A DNA stretch of 64,000 bases. It comes from Sweltsa coloradensis (Eukaryota; Arthropoda; Insecta; Plecoptera; Chloroperlidae). The notes beneath the pieces were generated by a model. The model did no database searches, was not told the DNA's origin, and was given only the letters and a program-made list of their open reading frames with translations. The stretch lies in contig JAMZAV010000971.1 in assembly GCA_024449915.1 (NCBI GenBank), positions 62,001 through 126,000 of the forward strand, read 5' to 3'. Both the position numbers and the translations under genes were made by a program. Below, one piece after another: positions 11,376-22,656 of this stretch (position 1 is the first letter of the stretch; each line of letters starts with the position of its first letter).

Positions 11376-11449
11376 TGGCCCATGGGGGGATCGAACCCAC
11401 GACCTTCGCGTTATTAGCACGACGCTCTAACCAACTGAGCTAATGGGCC
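11376..11449 (-). tRNA. tRNA-Ile(AAU), left array copy 9
   Basis: Consensus sequence with oligo-T terminator. Confidence 0.93.
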
Positions 11450-11615
11450 GGTTGGTAGTACTGACAATTTAACAGTACAAGAAATGCGTTTATGTATGAA
11501 AGCATCAATAATAAAAAGTGTATTAATTAGTATATTTCTTGATCATAAAAATAGTTAATTAGTATAGGCTTAACATTTTACATAGTAAGTTGATCCAGAA
11601 TGGTAAAAATAAAAG

Positions 11616-11689
11616 TGGCCCATGGGGGGATCGAACCCACGACCTTCGCGTTATTAGCACGACGCTCTAACCAACTGAGCTAATGGGCC
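11616..11689 (-). tRNA. tRNA-Ile(AAU), left array copy 10
   Basis: Consensus sequence, 240 bp from copy 9. Confidence 0.93.
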
Positions 11690-11824
11690 GGTTGGACTTT
11701 CTGACAATTTAACAATTAAACAATAAAAGTGTATAAATTTAATATATTTCTTGATCGTAAAATAGTTAACTCGTAGGCCTAATATTTAACCTAGTGAGTT
11801 GATCCAGAATGGTAAAAATAAAAG

Positions 11825-11898
11825 TGGCCCATGGGGGGATCGAACCCACGACCTTCGCGTTATTAGCACGACGCTCTAACCAACTGAGCTAATGGGCC
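11825..11898 (-). tRNA. tRNA-Ile(AAU), left array copy 11
   Basis: Consensus sequence. The unit spacing here is only 209 bp. The array ends shortly after, near 11950. Confidence 0.93.
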
Positions 11899-11949
11899 GG
11901 TTGAAAGTTGTGACAATTTAACAGACTAACATTTTACCTAGTGAGTTGA

Positions 11950-12348
11950 TACGTCATAATGCGCTACAATCGTTTGTATGTCTCGAATATTAGTGTGTGT
12001 CATTCTCATCATAAATAACGAACATGACCTAATATTTTCATGCGTTTTTCGTAGACAATGCTTTTAAAAGAGAATAATACATAAAGCTTTTGGTGACCCT
12101 GAGGCAAGAATTAATATCAAACCGGCACTTCCACCAACAGTATTATAGAATATGACGATGTTTTACAATAAGCTTCTCTTTCTATTTGGGATAATCCCAT
12201 ACTCATGATCGGGTCCGTTTTCGTTGCGGCTTCGCGAACTATTTGCAGTTGCGTTGATGGATGTGATGAGTATTTTTGGTGTATACTTATTGTCCCTACT
12301 TCCATATTATACATAAGTTAAGTTTATATGGTTCCAATACATCTATGT
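11950..12348. other. Unique sequence between the tRNA array and an S2 repeat
   Basis: No tRNA, coding exon or clear repeat was recognised, apart from a short GGCACTTCCACCA motif that recurs in other repeats of the window. Confidence 0.3.
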
Positions 12349-12700
12349 AGCTTAAAGGATGTGGGAAGGAAAGACCCACGCTGGACAGATACAGCCTTAG
12401 GCAAGGTGATAATTTAAAAAGCGTGGCTTTCCCACGTCATGGTCGTCGTCTTTGTCGTCTTTCGTGTCGTCGTTGTTATTGTTGTCATCTGAGAGATCGT
12501 ACCGGCGAGTGGGGATCCCCGACGACGATTGCCAGGACTCGCCTCAAGTTTTGGGATGTTATAATACTCCTCTACTTACCAGCTGATATTTGCGAGATGG
12601 ACTTTATCTTTTATATCGCCTTTTACGATTAGCATATAGCCATGTTCTACGCCAATTCTACCCCGAGCCATGACTGGTGTGCTTTTCACGGGTATTTATT
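12349..12700 (+). repeat. Dispersed repeat family S2, near full-length
   Basis: It runs from GGATGTGGGAAGGAAAGACC through CGTCATGGTCGTCGTC to GCGAGATGGACTTTATC and CCAATTCTACCCCGAGCCA. It aligns end to end with 1212-1510, 14985-15575 and 62982-63245. Confidence 0.6.
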
Positions 12701-13001
12701 ATTTGGTTGCTTTAAGTTGGAAAGTCTAAATTTAGAGATTTAATATACGTACCCTGAAACTTAAGATTAAGTACCGTTTTACCATTGGAGAGTGTACTTA
12801 AATCATCTGATGTTTATGAGATGGTCTTTACCTCCGTTGTAAATATTCGTTTCTATCTGAAATTCGTGAATGTGATATTCAAAACTGTCTATTTAACTGT
12901 GTAAGATGGGTCTTTACATTTCAGTTTGGTTTGGTTTGGTCAAACCATATCTAATATGAATATGGTGGATGGTATTTTAGATACAAATGTTTAAAAGCCC
13001 T
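12701..13001. other. AT-rich spacer, nothing recognised
   Basis: There are no open frames of note and no tRNA. A TTTGGTTTGGTTTGG run lies near 12926. Confidence 0.3.
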
Positions 13002-13074
13002 CCACCTAGGATTGAACCCAGGACCTTTGCTGTCCACTCAGATGCTCTTATCAACTGAGCTATGAAGACAGCAG
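13002..13074 (-). repeat. tRNA-like sequence, probable SINE head or decayed tRNA
   Basis: On the - strand it has box A TAGCTCAGTTGATAAGAG and box B GGTTCAATCC with tRNA-like spacing. The acceptor strands (GTCTTCA against GGAGGGC) do not pair well and no clear anticodon stem forms. It is a derived tRNA-like unit rather than a working tRNA. Confidence 0.5.
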
Positions 13075-13676
13075 ATTAAATTATCTGTATACTTTATCTT
13101 TGCATAATAACGTTGTATTCTAATCACAGTTGATATTAAATTAATTAATTGTATTCCAGTGTATTAAGTGAATAGGATATACGTTATACATCAAAATAAA
13201 ATAAATATTTTATCAGCGTGTCGAAATTTTCACACACGTGCCACAAGAAAACGTGTGACGTAATATATCGATATTATATAAGTTGACAAGCACTTTGTTT
13301 TCAAATTAGCTGGAAGAATGTCACGCAAAAGTGTTAATCGTTAACCTTATCACTTCCCTTGGATGGTTTTTAAAAATTAAAGTGGAAATCATGCATTAAG
13401 TGTTTCACGAATAAGCGATTAATTGTTTTCAATCCTGCCATGTTCAAAACACTTAAAGTAGATATGAGTAACTTTAATTGTTGTATTTTACGAGACCATA
13501 TATTTTTATTTGTTTGTAAGGTGAATGTTTTTTATGGCCGTTGTGACATTTTTGTTGTATTGAGTAAACTGCTTTGAAAGGTGATTGATCACGCTCATAA
13601 TTACATGAAAGACTGTTTTGAAAAAATTCGCATGTTCGATTCAGCCACCGGCAATCCTTCTAAAATTTAAAAAAAT
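13075..13676. other. AT-rich spacer, nothing recognised
   Basis: Low-complexity AT-rich DNA between the tRNA-like unit and the first initiator tRNA. No repeat matched elsewhere in the window. Confidence 0.3.
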
Positions 13677-13748
13677 TAGCAGAGCATGGTTTCGATCCAC
13701 GGACCTCTGGGTTATGGGCCCAGCACGCTTCCACTGCGCCACTCTGCT
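13677..13748 (-). tRNA. Initiator tRNA-Met(CAU), copy 1
   Basis: 72 nt. Initiator hallmarks are A1-U72 in acceptor AGCAGAG/CTCTGCT, three G-C pairs next to the anticodon loop (GGG-CCCATAA-CCC), anticodon CAU, and T-loop ATCGAAA with A54. T-stem pair 50:64 is a G-U wobble (CGTGG/CCATG). Oligo-T follows within a few bases. Confidence 0.93.
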
Positions 13749-13866
13749 GTGGTATAGTACAGCATTACTTGACTGATTGGAGCCACATAACTCATTAAAT
13801 GTGCTGGAGCTATTTGCAACAAAATAATATGTGTTGTATGTGATACTGGAAGCCGTTTCATGATTA

Positions 13867-14653
13867 TTGGATGAGCGTAGCGAGCGTAGCGAGCGAAGCG
13901 AGCGAAGCGAAGATTCCATTTCACTACACTGGAGAAAAAAATCTGGAATGTTTTTTTTTTTTTTTCTTTTTTTTGTATTTTTGTCTGTTTGTCCACACGA
14001 TTCCGGCTAAACCGATACTCCGATTGCGATGAAATTTTATGGAGGCCTTCGAAATCTCTGAACTTAGAACTGCCACGTTTTTGAGCGCAATCGGAAAATT
14101 TTTTCTCATGACAATCGCAATTTTACGATTTTTTTCAATTTTTAAAAAATTTCTTCGACTTATAACACCTACATGCTTTATCCGATTTTAATGATTTTTG
14201 CACAGAACCTTTATTTTATGAATTAAGATAATTTTGTGAAATTTGAGTGCAATTGAAAAAATATTTATCATAAAAATCGAAATTTTACAGGTTTTTTCTT
14301 TTTTTAAACAATTCTTTGACTTATAACACCTACATGCTTTATCCGATTGTAATGATTTTTTCGCAGAACCTTTATTTTATGAATTAATATATTAGTGTAA
14401 AATTTGAGCGCAATCGAGAAATTATTTCTTATAAAAATAGCAATTTTACGATTTTTTTTAACACAATTACGATTTATTTAAAAAAATTAAAAAAATTAAG
14501 TTAATTTTTAATTTAATTTAATTTAATTTAAAAAAAATTTCAACTTAGTAATGATTTTGCCACAGAACAACAGAAAATTCGCATAACACATGGCAGCTCA
14601 ATGCACCAATTACGCTCATCCAACAACGCGGCGGGACTTAAGCGTTTTCCTAG
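13867..14653 (+). mobile_element. Helitron/Helentron-like element, subfamily A
   Basis: 5' end TTGGATGAGCGTAGCGAGCG; 3' end CGCTCATCCAACAACGCGG, then GACTTAAGCGTTTTCCTAG. It is inserted between ..GATTA and TTATATTC. An oligo-T tract at 13950-13973 and degenerate internal repeats (ACACCTACATGCTTTATCCG, three times) fill the body. There is no coding capacity. Confidence 0.8.
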
Positions 14654-14727
14654 TTATATTCATGAAGTATTCAATCATACATTATCATCAACATCATTCA
14701 ATCAGTCTACTTCTATTTTGGAGTGAA

Positions 14728-14945
14728 GTGTGGGGAAACCTGACCAGGGTGCAATGCAGTTCCTCATCGGGTGTCTAACTAGAAATATTGGAGTTACGAT
14801 AATTGTGAAGGAATGTCCGAGGGCTGTTTATGAGGACTCAATCCCTTGCATTCGCATTAACGACTGAGGAAAACCTCGGAAAAACCCTTCTGTCAGGGTT
14901 GCCGGTCTCGACGGGATTCGAACCCGGGAACACTGTCGGTGATGT
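14728..14945 (-). repeat. tRNA-derived SINE family S1
   Basis: On the - strand the head reads ACCGACAGTGTTCCCGGG, then box B GGGTTCGAATCCCGTCG, then CAATCCTGACAGAAGGG and the body to GCATTGCACCCTGGTCAGG. Part of the head is deleted compared with 55408-55670. Confidence 0.7.
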
Positions 14946-14984
14946 CTAGATATTGATATAGTTTTCATTTTTGGTTTATTTGGT

Positions 14985-15575
14985 TATAGGGGAAATGGAT
15001 AGCACAGAAATGCTGGACGGATCCAGCCACAGGCAGAGTGAATGTTGGGGTCTCTAAAACCGATGACATATTCATAGAGATACGCCTTTTTAGCATTTAC
15101 ATGAAGAATATTAGCATTTATTTTTTCAAATTTAGCATTTTGTAGCATCTCTTTCCTTTCCACTTGAACCCCAAATGTGGGGATAAAATTATAGGATCAG
15201 TTTCATTCAAATTTATAGAAACACGTCGTTTTCTTTTCTTTCTTTCAAGTTTTCAATATGTATGAAAAAACGCTATTTTTAGTAAAATTATTATTTGTAG
15301 CATTTTACGAAGATAAGTTCGTAATTTGCATCAAAAAACTTTTTTTGTTAACGTATTTGTTAACATTCGTATCGTCGTGGTCGGAGTGGTCGTCGAGAAG
15401 AAAGTTAGGGTCCCCGAACCGAATGCGATTGACAAAGCACGTCTCTATTTTCAGGAAGAAAAATACTTCACTGTACTTACTAGCTGATGTTTGAGGGATA
15501 AATTTTTCTCGCCTTGTACGGTTGGCAGAGGAATACCCTGGACCAAATTCTACACCATGTTAAGGAGATAATTTA
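14985..15575 (+). repeat. Dispersed repeat family S2 with an internal AT-rich insertion
   Basis: The head (GATAGCACAGAAATGCTGGA, then CGGATCCAGCCACAGGC) and tail (TACTTACTAGCTGATGTTTG, then CCAAATTCTACACCATG) match the other S2 copies. The middle, 15060-15360, is extra AT-rich DNA. Confidence 0.5.
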
Positions 15576-16081
15576 TTATTAAGTACATAATAAATATAAT
15601 CATGCCCTCTATAGATTTAAGAAAGAAATGGAATAATTAAACAGTAAAATTATTTTATTAAAGAAGTAGGCCAATAAAGGATATCTTGAGATAGATGGAA
15701 ATGACATGTTCTGTTATTAATGCTGTGTCGGTAATTAAGTTTAATTGAAAACGCTACAAGGGGTTATCGTTATGTATTCTGCTTAAATTAAAATTTTTAC
15801 ATAGTATACTTACTTCTGTGAATCAAATTTCAATTAATGTTCAAGGTCAATTTAATAAACATAATTAAGATAAATTCAATTTCAAAACATTATTTTAAAA
15901 TTAAACTGGAACAACATTATTCGGGTTAAATTCTTACATAAATTAGAATCAGTATTCAAGTTTTTGTTGCACATTTTTGTTTTTGTTCAGGACTAAATGA
16001 AGGTAGTTAACATAACTATTTATATTTTCTCTCGCTCAAACAACGCAATGTTATTCTCAAGTTTACAACATGATTAGCAGT
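15576..16081. other. AT-rich spacer, nothing recognised
   Basis: No coding, tRNA or repeat structure was recognised before the palindrome. Confidence 0.3.
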
Positions 16082-16089
16082 AAAAAAGT

Positions 16090-16161
16090 TAGCAGAGCGT
16101 GGTTTCGATCCAAGGACCTCTGGGTTATGGGCCCAGCACGCTTCCACTGCGCCACTCTGCT
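16090..16161 (-). tRNA. Initiator tRNA-Met(CAU), copy 2 (left palindrome arm)
   Basis: The same cloverleaf as copy 1, except the T-stem reads CTTGG against CCACG, which breaks pair 50:64. The partner copy at 16758 has the intact stem. Confidence 0.88.
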
Positions 16162-16757
16162 GTGATTATATGAGTCGAACTACGTAGTTGAAGTACATCA
16201 AATGCGTGGATAATTAAAACTGTAAACATATTCACAATATTCCTAACTTTAACAATATTCCTAACTAAATTAACCATCAGTCTTTGAGGGGTTTAGCTTC
16301 CATTTAAACTTTTAAGGTGCAATCTCTAGTCTAGTGTACGGTTTATTAAAGGATATAGGGCCTACCATTTTTGGTAACATAGTTCAGTAAAGCACATAAG
16401 TTACGACACGTTAAGACGCATTTAGTGTTTTTAGCCATATTTTAAACCAATAGGCAAGTGCATGTAAGTCAGCCTGCAAGTGCAAGCAGTCTAATATTGA
16501 TTTATCCACGAGGCAGCTTTATTATGTGCTTTACTGAACTATGTTACTAAAAATGTTAGGCCCTATCCTGTAATAAACCGTACACTAGACGAGAGATTGC
16601 ACCTTAAAAGTTTAAATAGAAGCTAAACCCCTCAAAGACTGATGGTTAATTTAGTTAGGAATATTGTTAAAGTTAGGAATATTGTGAATATGTTTACAGT
16701 TTTAATTATCCACGCATTTGATGTACTTCAACTACGTAGTTCGACTCATATAATCAC

Positions 16758-16829
16758 AGCAGAGTGGCGCAGTGGAAGCGTGCTGGGCCCATAACCCAGA
16801 GGTCCGTGGATCGAAACCACGCTCTGCTA
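16758..16829 (+). tRNA. Initiator tRNA-Met(CAU), copy 3 (right palindrome arm)
   Basis: The only copy of the seven with a fully paired T-stem (CGTGG/CCACG). Terminator TTTTTT follows three bases after the gene. It is the best candidate for a working initiator tRNA here. Confidence 0.95.
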
Positions 16830-16837
16830 ACTTTTTT

Positions 16838-17460
16838 AAACTTCCAGTAGTAATAATCTATGTTACAGTAGCTTCGTTTTCAGTTTAATATCCTACAAAA
16901 TAATGATGGGATATTACGTAACACATCAATTTTATGTGTAACTTCCGAGTTGAATGAAGTATACCACAACTTTGATATATGAGTTTAGCGAAGACGTATA
17001 TTTGACTACCTCGAAAAAATTCTGGGTTGACATTTGTTTTTGGTCTATTTGTTTACTCTCTTCAGGACAATCGACTATTCCGGTATTTGATATAATTTTA
17101 AAAATCAAAATTTTTGAACATAGAACTGTAACGTCATTAACTATGAACATAGAAAAATTTCTTACAAAATTCTTACTTTTACGTTTTTAAAGGTATTTTT
17201 AGTACATATATTTGCCTGACTTTTCGCTCCCCACCGGACAAACGGCTACCCCAATCTTGATAACATTAATTTTGTTGTACAATGGGTAAGTTTGAACCTA
17301 GATTTTATATGTAATTAATTTGGATTCAATCGAGGAAATATTTGTCATCAAAAACGTGATTCCAAGATTGTAGATCTTTTTTTGAAGTTATATTATGTCG
17401 GTGGTAGCTCAGTGCAGGACAAACGGCTATTATGCAACACAAATCACAATGGTATATTAC
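16838..17460. other. AT-rich spacer with traces of an old Helitron-like body
   Basis: CTTTTCGCTCCCCACCGGAC followed by AAACGGCTACCCCAATCTTG near 17220 resembles the CCGGGCAAACGGCATATCC block of the subfamily B elements. Boundaries are lost. Confidence 0.35.
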
Positions 17461-17712
17461 CGAAAGTGTTGGCTCGAGCGTTACGCGCGCTACTCTGATT
17501 CTGGAATTCACGGGTTGAAATCCCGTCGGAACCGGCAATCCTGACTGAAGGTTTTCTCCGAGGTTTTCCTCAGTCGTCAGTGGGAATGCAAGGGATTGGG
17601 CGCGTAAACAGCCCTCGGACATCCCTTCACAATTGTCCTATCCGCAACAAACCTAGTTAGACACCTTAAGAGGGGCATGAATTGCACACTGAACAGGCTT
17701 CCCACAAAAATT
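17461..17712 (+). repeat. tRNA-derived SINE family S1
   Basis: Head GAAAGTGTTGGCTCGAGCG, box-B-like GGGTTGAAATCCCGTCGG, body CAATCCTGACTGAAGG to CAGGCTTCCCACAAAAATT, and an AT-rich tail. Confidence 0.75.
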
Positions 17713-17866
17713 ATTTAAATTATTTATTTTTCTTCAGAAATTCCTCATTCTATGAGTTACTCATCAGTTTATTTTTTAAATATATACAAATCAGGGCAAT
17801 AATAAAATGTAGATTTATAAATTAAAACCCTTTTCTTGTACTGTTAAATTGTCAGAACTTTCAACC

Positions 17867-17940
17867 GGCCCATTAGCTCAGTTGGTTAGAGCGTCGTGCT
17901 AATAACGCGAAGGTCGTGGGTTCGATCCCCCCATGGGCCA
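17867..17940 (+). tRNA. tRNA-Ile(AAU), right array A copy 1
   Basis: Consensus sequence, with terminator CTTTTATTTTTA immediately downstream. It starts the first + strand array. Confidence 0.93.
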
Positions 17941-18107
17941 CTTTTATTTTTAGCATTCTGGATCAACTCACTAGGTAAAATATTAGGCCTATACTAGTTA
18001 ACTATTTTACGATCAAGAAATATACTAATTAATAACTTTTTATTATTGATGCTTTCATACATAAACGCTTTATTTCTTGTACTGTTAAACTGTCAGAACT
18101 ACCAACC

Positions 18108-18181
18108 GGCCCATTAGCTCAGTTGGTTAGAGCGTCGTGCTAATAACGCGAAGGTCGTGGGTTCGATCCCCCCATGGGCCA
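18108..18181 (+). tRNA. tRNA-Ile(AAU), right array A copy 2
   Basis: Consensus sequence, 241 bp after the previous copy. Confidence 0.93.
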
Positions 18182-18344
18182 CTTTTATTTTTACCATTCT
18201 GAATCAACTCACTAGGTAAAATATTAGGCCTACTAGTTAACTATTTTACGATCAAGAAATATACTAATTAATACACGTTTTATTATTTAAGCTTTCATAC
18301 ATAAACGCTTTTCTTGTACTGTTAAACTGTCAGAACTTCCAACC

Positions 18345-18418
18345 GGCCCATTAGCTCAGTTGGTTAGAGCGTCGTGCTAATAACGCGAAGGTCGTGGGTT
18401 CGATCCCCCCATGGGCCA
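18345..18418 (+). tRNA. tRNA-Ile(AAU), right array A copy 3
   Basis: Consensus sequence, 237 bp after the previous copy. Confidence 0.93.
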
Positions 18419-18580
18419 CTTTTATTTTTAGCATTCTGAGTCAACTCACTAGGTAAAATGTTAGGCCTATACTAGTTAACTATTTTTACGATCAAGAAAT
18501 ATATTAATGTATACACTTTTTAATATTTATGCTTTCATACACGCTTTTCTTGTACTGTTAAACTGTCGGAACTATCAACC

Positions 18581-18653
18581 GGCCCATTAGCTCAGTTGGT
18601 TAGAGCGTCGTGCTAATAACGCGAAGGTCGTGGGTTCGATCCCCCATGGGCCA
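18581..18653 (+). tRNA. tRNA-Ile(AAU), right array A copy 4, one base short
   Basis: 73 nt: one C is missing from the run of six before ATGGGCC, so the 3' side of the T-stem is four bases long. It is probably impaired. Confidence 0.8.
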
Positions 18654-18822
18654 CTTTTATTTTTAGCATTCTGGATCAACTCACTAGGTAAAATATTAGG
18701 CCTATACTAGTTAACTATTTTTATGATCAATAAATATACTAATTAATAAACTTTTTATTATTGATGCTTTCATACATAAACGCTTTATTTCTTGTACTGT
18801 TAAATTGTCATATCTACCAACC

Positions 18823-18896
18823 GGCCCATTAGCTCAGTTGGTTAGAGCGTCGTGCTAATAACGCGAAGGTCGTGGGTTCGATCCCCCCATGGGCCA
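18823..18896 (+). tRNA. tRNA-Ile(AAU), right array A copy 5
   Basis: Consensus sequence, 242 bp after the previous copy. Confidence 0.93.
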
Positions 18897-19061
18897 CTTT
18901 TATTTTTAGCATTCTGGATCAACTCACTAGGTAAAATATTAGGCCTATACTAGTTAACTATTTTTATGATCAAGAAATATACTAATTAATAACTTTTTAT
19001 TTTTGATGCTTTCATACATAAACGCTTTTCTTGTACTGTTAAATTGTCAGAACTATCAACC

Positions 19062-19135
19062 GGCCCATTAGCTCAGTTGGTTAGAGCGTCGTGCTAATAA
19101 CGCGAAGGTCGTGGGTTCGATCCCCCCATGGGCCA
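19062..19135 (+). tRNA. tRNA-Ile(AAU), right array A copy 6
   Basis: Consensus sequence. The downstream flank switches here to CTTTTATTTTAAACATTTTA, the start of the duplicated tail block. Confidence 0.93.
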
Positions 19136-19744
19136 CTTTTATTTTAAACATTTTAAATCAACACACAAAGTAATAATAATCATAATAATAAAGAACGCGT
19201 AAATGTTTCTAATCATACATTATTTCTTATTAACCTCGTTTATGAGTACAACTTTTTTTATATGTTTGTAACTCATAAATTCGGAGTTTCGAAGAGATGT
19301 CAATAGTTGATTTGGTAATATCGTTTTTTCGGTACAAAGCTAGCATAGACTCAAATTTTCACAAACAATGAAAATATCGTGGAAAACGATTTAATTTTGT
19401 GGCAAATGTCTCTACGATTGAACCAACATTCATAACAAAATTAATTTCAAAGGTTCCGAAGCAATCAAACAAAATTCATCATTGTTGGAATAGCCGTTTG
19501 TCAGGATTAGGGAGTGACAAAAAAAGTGTGCTAAAATATATTTTTTAACCGTAAAATCACGATTTTAGTTCAAACAATTTCTTTGACAGTAGTAAAAACG
19601 TAGCAGTTCTTAGTTCACAGATTTTTAAGGTCCATGATCGGAGTATAACCACTTGTCCGTTAGAGACAAATAAACGCACACAAAAACCACTCAATCAATT
19701 CCTTTCGGGAAAATCAAATTGATGTCTTCGTTACGCTCATCTAA

Positions 19745-20315
19745 TTGGATGAGCGAAGCAAAGACTTCAATTTCACTGACCCCTCAAAACATTTATTTCA
19801 ACTCCAATGTTTTTGTTTTTTTTGAATTTTTGTCTGTTTGTTTGCTCTCTACCAGGCAAACGGCATATCCGATCTTGATGAAAATTTGAGGGGACCTTCG
19901 AAATCTCTGAACTTAGAGGTGTATTGTTTTTGGGAACAATCGAAGAAATATTTCTCACGAATATCGTACTTTTACGATTTTTAGTGCCATATTTTCGTGA
20001 CATTTGGGCCGATTCTGACCAAACGGGTGGGGCTACAACGTTCATATTTTACGTGTACATTAAGGTAATGGTTATGTGTTGCTTTATGAAAAAAGGAGTT
20101 GAAAAAGTTAGCCAGAATCCATAGAAAAAGGTTTTAAAATGAGTTTTTTGAGGTACATAATAATAATTAACAAGTAACAATAGAAACTTGAAACAATCAC
20201 CTACAATGCGTTCAAAAAGCTCTTGCAAAAGTAAAGAGACCCCACGCAAACTAAAAACTTACAAAAAAGCTCATCCATCAACGCGACTAAAAAAAGCGTT
20301 TGCGAAGCTTCCTAG
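19745..20315 (+). mobile_element. Helitron/Helentron-like element, subfamily B
   Basis: 5' TTGGATGAGCGAAGCAAAG; 3' GCTCATCCATCAACGCGAC, then AAGCGTTTGCGAAGCTTCCTAG, hairpin AACGC..GCGTT. Directly to its left, CTTCGTTACGCTCATCTAA is a second 5' end in opposite orientation, so two elements lie head to head. Much of 19250-19742 is the decayed body of the left one. Confidence 0.75.
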
Positions 20316-20535
20316 TTAATTAAAATCGTATGATATTTTAAACAAAGGTATTAAATTAAGCTAATATGTTGGTAATATTTAATATTATTTGTATTAAACC
20401 GAAAACCAAGCCACCATAAATTTATTTTAATTCTCTACCGAAGTAAATACCAAATGAATGTTATGTATATTATTATATTATTACTAACTGTGTGCATACC
20501 AACAAAGATCATTGCTACTGGAAGTTTAAAAAGGT

Positions 20536-20607
20536 TAGCAGAGCATGGTTTCGATCCACGGACCTCTGGGTTATGGGCCCAGCACGCTTCCACTGCGCCA
20601 CTCTGCT
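20536..20607 (-). tRNA. Initiator tRNA-Met(CAU), copy 4
   Basis: Same as copy 1, including the G-U wobble at 50:64. Duplicated with its flanks at 26015-26086. Confidence 0.92.
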
Positions 20608-20819
20608 GTTGTACTGAATGATGGAATATAGTGTTTAACTTCATCAAATGAGTCGAATACTAAAAGTGTAATGAAACAATATTATTAACTATTTTTAAAT
20701 TCCATCTATCTTTAATGTATTAACGATACTTTTATTTTGAACGTATTCATGGAAGAATAATCACGTTTGGTATATACAATTCAGTTATAATGTACAACAT
20801 TATATGAGCGTGTACTAAG

Positions 20820-21560
20820 GTGATGGGTGCGCTCCCACCAACTCAACACACACACAACGCACAACATCTCAAATTGTTGTTAAAAATTAGGTATAGAATG
20901 AAGTTTAACCCTTAAGTTAATTTGTGATATTTTCCTCTTTAAAGGGGCTAAAAACCCCAAATTTTTTACCACGTGATCTATAGCACAGTACTACACTTAA
21001 ATGACCGTTTAAAAAATTATATCTTGTAACTGTGATTTAACATGATTTTTTTTTATTTTTTTGATCCAGAAAATGTCGAGAATTGGTGTTTTGGAAAATT
21101 TCCTAAATCGGCTTTAATTTGCTTCTTTTTTGGTCCACATAGATACTAGAGCATAGTACCAATCTAAAATGCCCGTTTATAACATCGTGTCTTGAAACTG
21201 TGCCCAAATATACCCTCAAACACGCAAAAATATGCATTCCAAAATCACACCCCATCTTGGTAATCAGCATATTTTGACCGAACTACTCGCCCAAATTACA
21301 AAACAAAATATAGAGAATTTACAGAAAAGGCTGTCGAGTACGTCAATAATGGCCAATATTTTTTTGGATCAAAATCCTCCAAGGTCACGGGGCATAAAGA
21401 TCGTCCCCATGTTATTTCTTATGGGAGATTTTTGCCGATGGGATCTAGCTCGAAAAATGTCATGTTTGACAATTTTTTGGGAGGTCATGGTGGCCCCAAT
21501 AATTTTTCTGTTAATTGCTAAATTCATTACTAGTTAGCCTGAATGAAATATATTTTTTGA
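20820..21560. other. Unassigned duplicated unit (also at 26290-27045)
   Basis: Nearly identical in the two tail-block copies. An open frame of 101 codons exists on the + strand (21232-21537 and 26718-27023) but lacks recognisable domains. The few differences between copies do not favour synonymous sites, so I read it as repeat DNA rather than a gene. AGGGGCTAAAAACCCC near 20943 is a small perfect hairpin. Confidence 0.4.
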
Positions 21561-21632
21561 GTTTGGCGGTTAAATACCCCTTTAATGCATAAACAATTCT
21601 ATTGTACTGTGAAATATACTGTTCCTCCAACC

Positions 21633-21706
21633 GGCCCATTAGCTCAGTTGGTTAGAGCGTCGTGCTAATAACGCGAAGGTCGTGGGTTCGATCCCCCCAT
21701 GGGCCA
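21633..21706 (+). tRNA. tRNA-Ile(AAU), right array B copy 1
   Basis: Consensus sequence. Its upstream flank differs from other units because it closes the tail block; the same arrangement recurs at 27119. Confidence 0.93.
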
Positions 21707-21866
21707 CTTTTATTTTTACCATTCTGAATCAACTCACTAGGTAAATGTTAGGCCTATACTAGTTAACTATTTTACGATCATGAAATATATTAATGTATAC
21801 ACTTTTTAATATTTATGCTTTCATACACGCTTTTCTTGTACTGTTAAATTGTCAACACTACCAACC

Positions 21867-21940
21867 GGCCCATTAGCTCAGTTGGTTAGAGCGTCGTGCT
21901 AATAACGCGAAGGTCGTGGGTTCGATCCCCCCATGGGCCA
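21867..21940 (+). tRNA. tRNA-Ile(AAU), right array B copy 2
   Basis: Consensus sequence, 234 bp after the previous copy. Confidence 0.93.
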
Positions 21941-22104
21941 CTTTTATTTTTACCATTCTGAATCAACTCACAAGCTAAAATATTAGGCCCATACTAGTTA
22001 ACTATTTTTATGATCAAGAAATATACTAAATAATACATTTTTTATTATTTGTTTTCATACATAAACGCTTTTCTTGTACTGTTAAATTGTCAGAACTTCC
22101 AATC

Positions 22105-22178
22105 GGCCCATTAGCTCAGTTGGTTAGAGCGTCGTGCTAATAACGCGAAGGTCGTGGGTTCGATCCCCCCATAGGCCA
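22105..22178 (+). tRNA. tRNA-Ile(AAU), right array B copy 3
   Basis: The acceptor 3' strand reads ATAGGCC, giving one mismatch at pair 5:68. The downstream terminator run is TTTTTTT. Confidence 0.87.
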
Positions 22179-22342
22179 CTTTTTTTTACCATTCTAAATC
22201 AACTCACTATGTGAAATGTTAGGCCTATACTAGTTAACTATTTTTATGATCAAGAAATATACTAATTAATAAACTTTTTATTATTGATGCTTTCATACAT
22301 AAACGCTTTTCTTGTACTGTTAAATTATCAGACTATCCAACC

Positions 22343-22416
22343 GGCCCATTAGCTCAGCTGGTTAGAGCGTCGTGCTAATAACGCGAAGGTCGTGGGTTCG
22401 ATCCCCCCACGGGCCA
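22343..22416 (+). tRNA. tRNA-Ile(AAU), right array B copy 4
   Basis: Two changes: D-loop AGCTGGTTA, and acceptor ACGGGCC, which breaks pair 6:67. Confidence 0.87.
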
Positions 22417-22582
22417 CTTTTATTTTAAGCATTCTGAGTCAACTCTCTAGGTACAATGTTAGGCCTATACTAGTAAACTATTTTTATGATCAAGAAATAT
22501 ACTAATAAATAAACTTTTTACTATCGATGCTTTCACACATAAACGCTTTTCAAGTACTGTTAAATTGTCAGAACTACCAACC

Positions 22583-22656
22583 GGCCCATTAGCTCAGTTG
22601 GTTAGAGCGTCGTGCTAATAACGCGAAGGTCGTGGGTTCGATCCCCCCATGGGCCA
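22583..22656 (+). tRNA. tRNA-Ile(AAU), right array B copy 5
   Basis: Consensus sequence. It belongs to a run of units with an exact 240-bp period. Confidence 0.93.

Larger units (their letters stand above)
16082..16837. repeat. Long near-perfect palindrome with an initiator tRNA in each arm
   Basis: Arms of about 320 bp (16082-16402 and 16517-16837) are nearly perfect reverse complements around a spacer of about 115 bp. Both arms share the iMet gene, GATTATATGAGTCGAACTAC and its complement, and CAACTACGTAGTTCGACTCA. The arms differ by a few substitutions and small indels. This looks like an inverted duplication of one tRNA unit and could extrude as a cruciform. Confidence 0.92.
19136..21632. 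repeat. Tail block, copy 1 of a duplicated segment
   Basis: It matches 23859-27118 closely from AACATTTTAAATCAACACAC to TATACTGTTCCTCCAACC. It holds a Helitron-like element, a - strand initiator tRNA and an unassigned unit around 20.8-21.55 kb. The second copy has one extra insertion (25174-25951). Confidence 0.9.
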
